Assembly (NCBI GenBank): GCA_031363055.1
Contig: JANLTP010000024.1
Span: forward strand, 5,293 to 69,292
Source of the DNA: JANLTP01 sp031363055
GTDB taxonomy: Bacteria; Pseudomonadota; Gammaproteobacteria; Burkholderiales; Burkholderiaceae_E
Length of the DNA: 64,000 nt
Direction of reading: 5' to 3'
Part shown: positions 63,773-64,000 of the stretch, in pieces
How positions within the stretch are numbered: position 1 is the stretch's first letter
Layout of the letters: every line of letters begins with the position of its first letter
Made by a program: the position numbers and the translations under genes
The notes under the pieces: generated by a model
The model's database searches: none
What the model was told of the DNA's origin: nothing
The model's input: the letters and a program-made list of their open reading frames with translations, nothing else

Positions 63773-64000
63773 TTAAGCTGGCTGCATGATGTGAATCGTG
63801 CGGCTGGCAATGTGCTCGCGGGTCTTGGCCGCGTACGCTGCCATATGCGGTGCAGCGCCATGCGCCTTCAGTGTCTCCAGGCTGGACCACTTCTCGACCA
63901 CCACGAAGCTGTCCGAACCGTATTTGGTTTGAATCGGCAAGGCCGGGTCGGCATCGACCGTCGCGCCGTATTCAATGCAGCCTTCCTCGGCCTTGACGGC
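63773..64000 (-). CDS. Antibiotic biosynthesis monooxygenase (ABM/YgiN-like) domain protein, N-terminus beyond window
   Basis: The last 75 residues of a small protein are present. EEGCIEYGATVDADPALPIQ and DSFVVVEKWSSLETLKAHGA match ABM-domain monooxygenases such as YgiN, with HMAAYAAKT near the end. The domain is a dimeric ferredoxin-like barrel that oxidises quinols or polyketides. The 5' end lies beyond 64000. Catalytic residues cannot be confirmed. Confidence 0.75.
   Translation of the reverse strand, partial: AVKAEEGCIEYGATVDADPALPIQTKYGSDSFVVVEKWSSLETLKAHGAAPHMAAYAAKTREHIASRTIHIMQPA

Overview
The window is about 60% GC and densely coded on both strands. It holds no rRNA, tRNA or CRISPR that I can see. 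The gene content points to a betaproteobacterium of Burkholderiales type: four orphan Bug/TctC solute-binding proteins, two CaiB/BaiF CoA-transferases, an MmgE/PrpD protein, an acyl-CoA dehydrogenase, a cbb3-type oxidase cluster and an E. coli-type LexA box. The assignment is from gene families only.

Layout. 1-4 kb: Bug protein, D-2-hydroxyacid dehydrogenase, CitE-like lyase, cupin. 4.1-7.1 kb: a probable SOS unit (LexA box, radical SAM 'DNA modification/repair' protein, DUF4130-UdgX fusion). 7.4-11.6 kb: a five-gene minus-strand respiratory operon (CcoS-like-CcoN fusion, CcoO, monohaem cytochrome c, SCO, CtaG-like membrane protein). 11.8-14.2 kb: DUF1275 protein, aldo/keto reductase, nucleoside deaminase. 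14.2-21.1 kb: the conserved transglutaminase / circularly permuted ATP-grasp-alpha-E / DUF2126 transglutaminase cluster. 21.2-24.7 kb: FrhB-like iron-sulfur flavoprotein, alpha/beta hydrolase, DUF4143 ATPase. 24.8 kb: a second Bug protein. 26-34 kb: a full kdp locus (small peptide, kdpF, A, B, C, D, E) whose sensor gene kdpD is broken. 34-43.9 kb: ABC-F protein, broken MATE exporter, aldo/keto reductase, Old Yellow Enzyme, GST, HCCA-isomerase-like protein, third Bug protein, PAS-GGDEF-EAL protein. 44-48.1 kb: MmgE/PrpD, then a ferredoxin-CaiB-acyl-CoA dehydrogenase operon. 48.3-49.7 kb: an IS200/IS605 element with a TnpB that has lost its RuvC-II segment. 50-52 kb: fourth Bug protein and an EamA transporter. 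52.2-55.8 kb: a block of decayed genes around one intact hydrolase. 56-64 kb: AsnB, MFS transporter, CaiB/BaiF, OmpA-like orphan, a lone CoxL-type molybdenum hydroxylase subunit and the end of an ABM-type monooxygenase.

Three themes stand out. (1) The radical SAM-UdgX pair sits behind a perfect CTG-N10-CAG LexA box filling its promoter spacer. It is one of three genes whose -10 hexamer ends exactly 6 nt before the start codon, which suggests leaderless mRNAs. (2) At least seven genes (kdpD, MATE, tnpB, a carboxypeptidase-regulatory-like gene, an amidohydrolase, a VOC dioxygenase, a LysR regulator) appear to have lost blocks, often the catalytic one, while flanking sequence remains well conserved. 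This is either real erosion or an assembly fault. (3) Imperfect 10-15 bp tandem duplications recur in intergenic gaps and in loops of otherwise normal proteins. The metabolic genes fit an aerobic or microaerobic organism using organic acids and CoA-thioesters.
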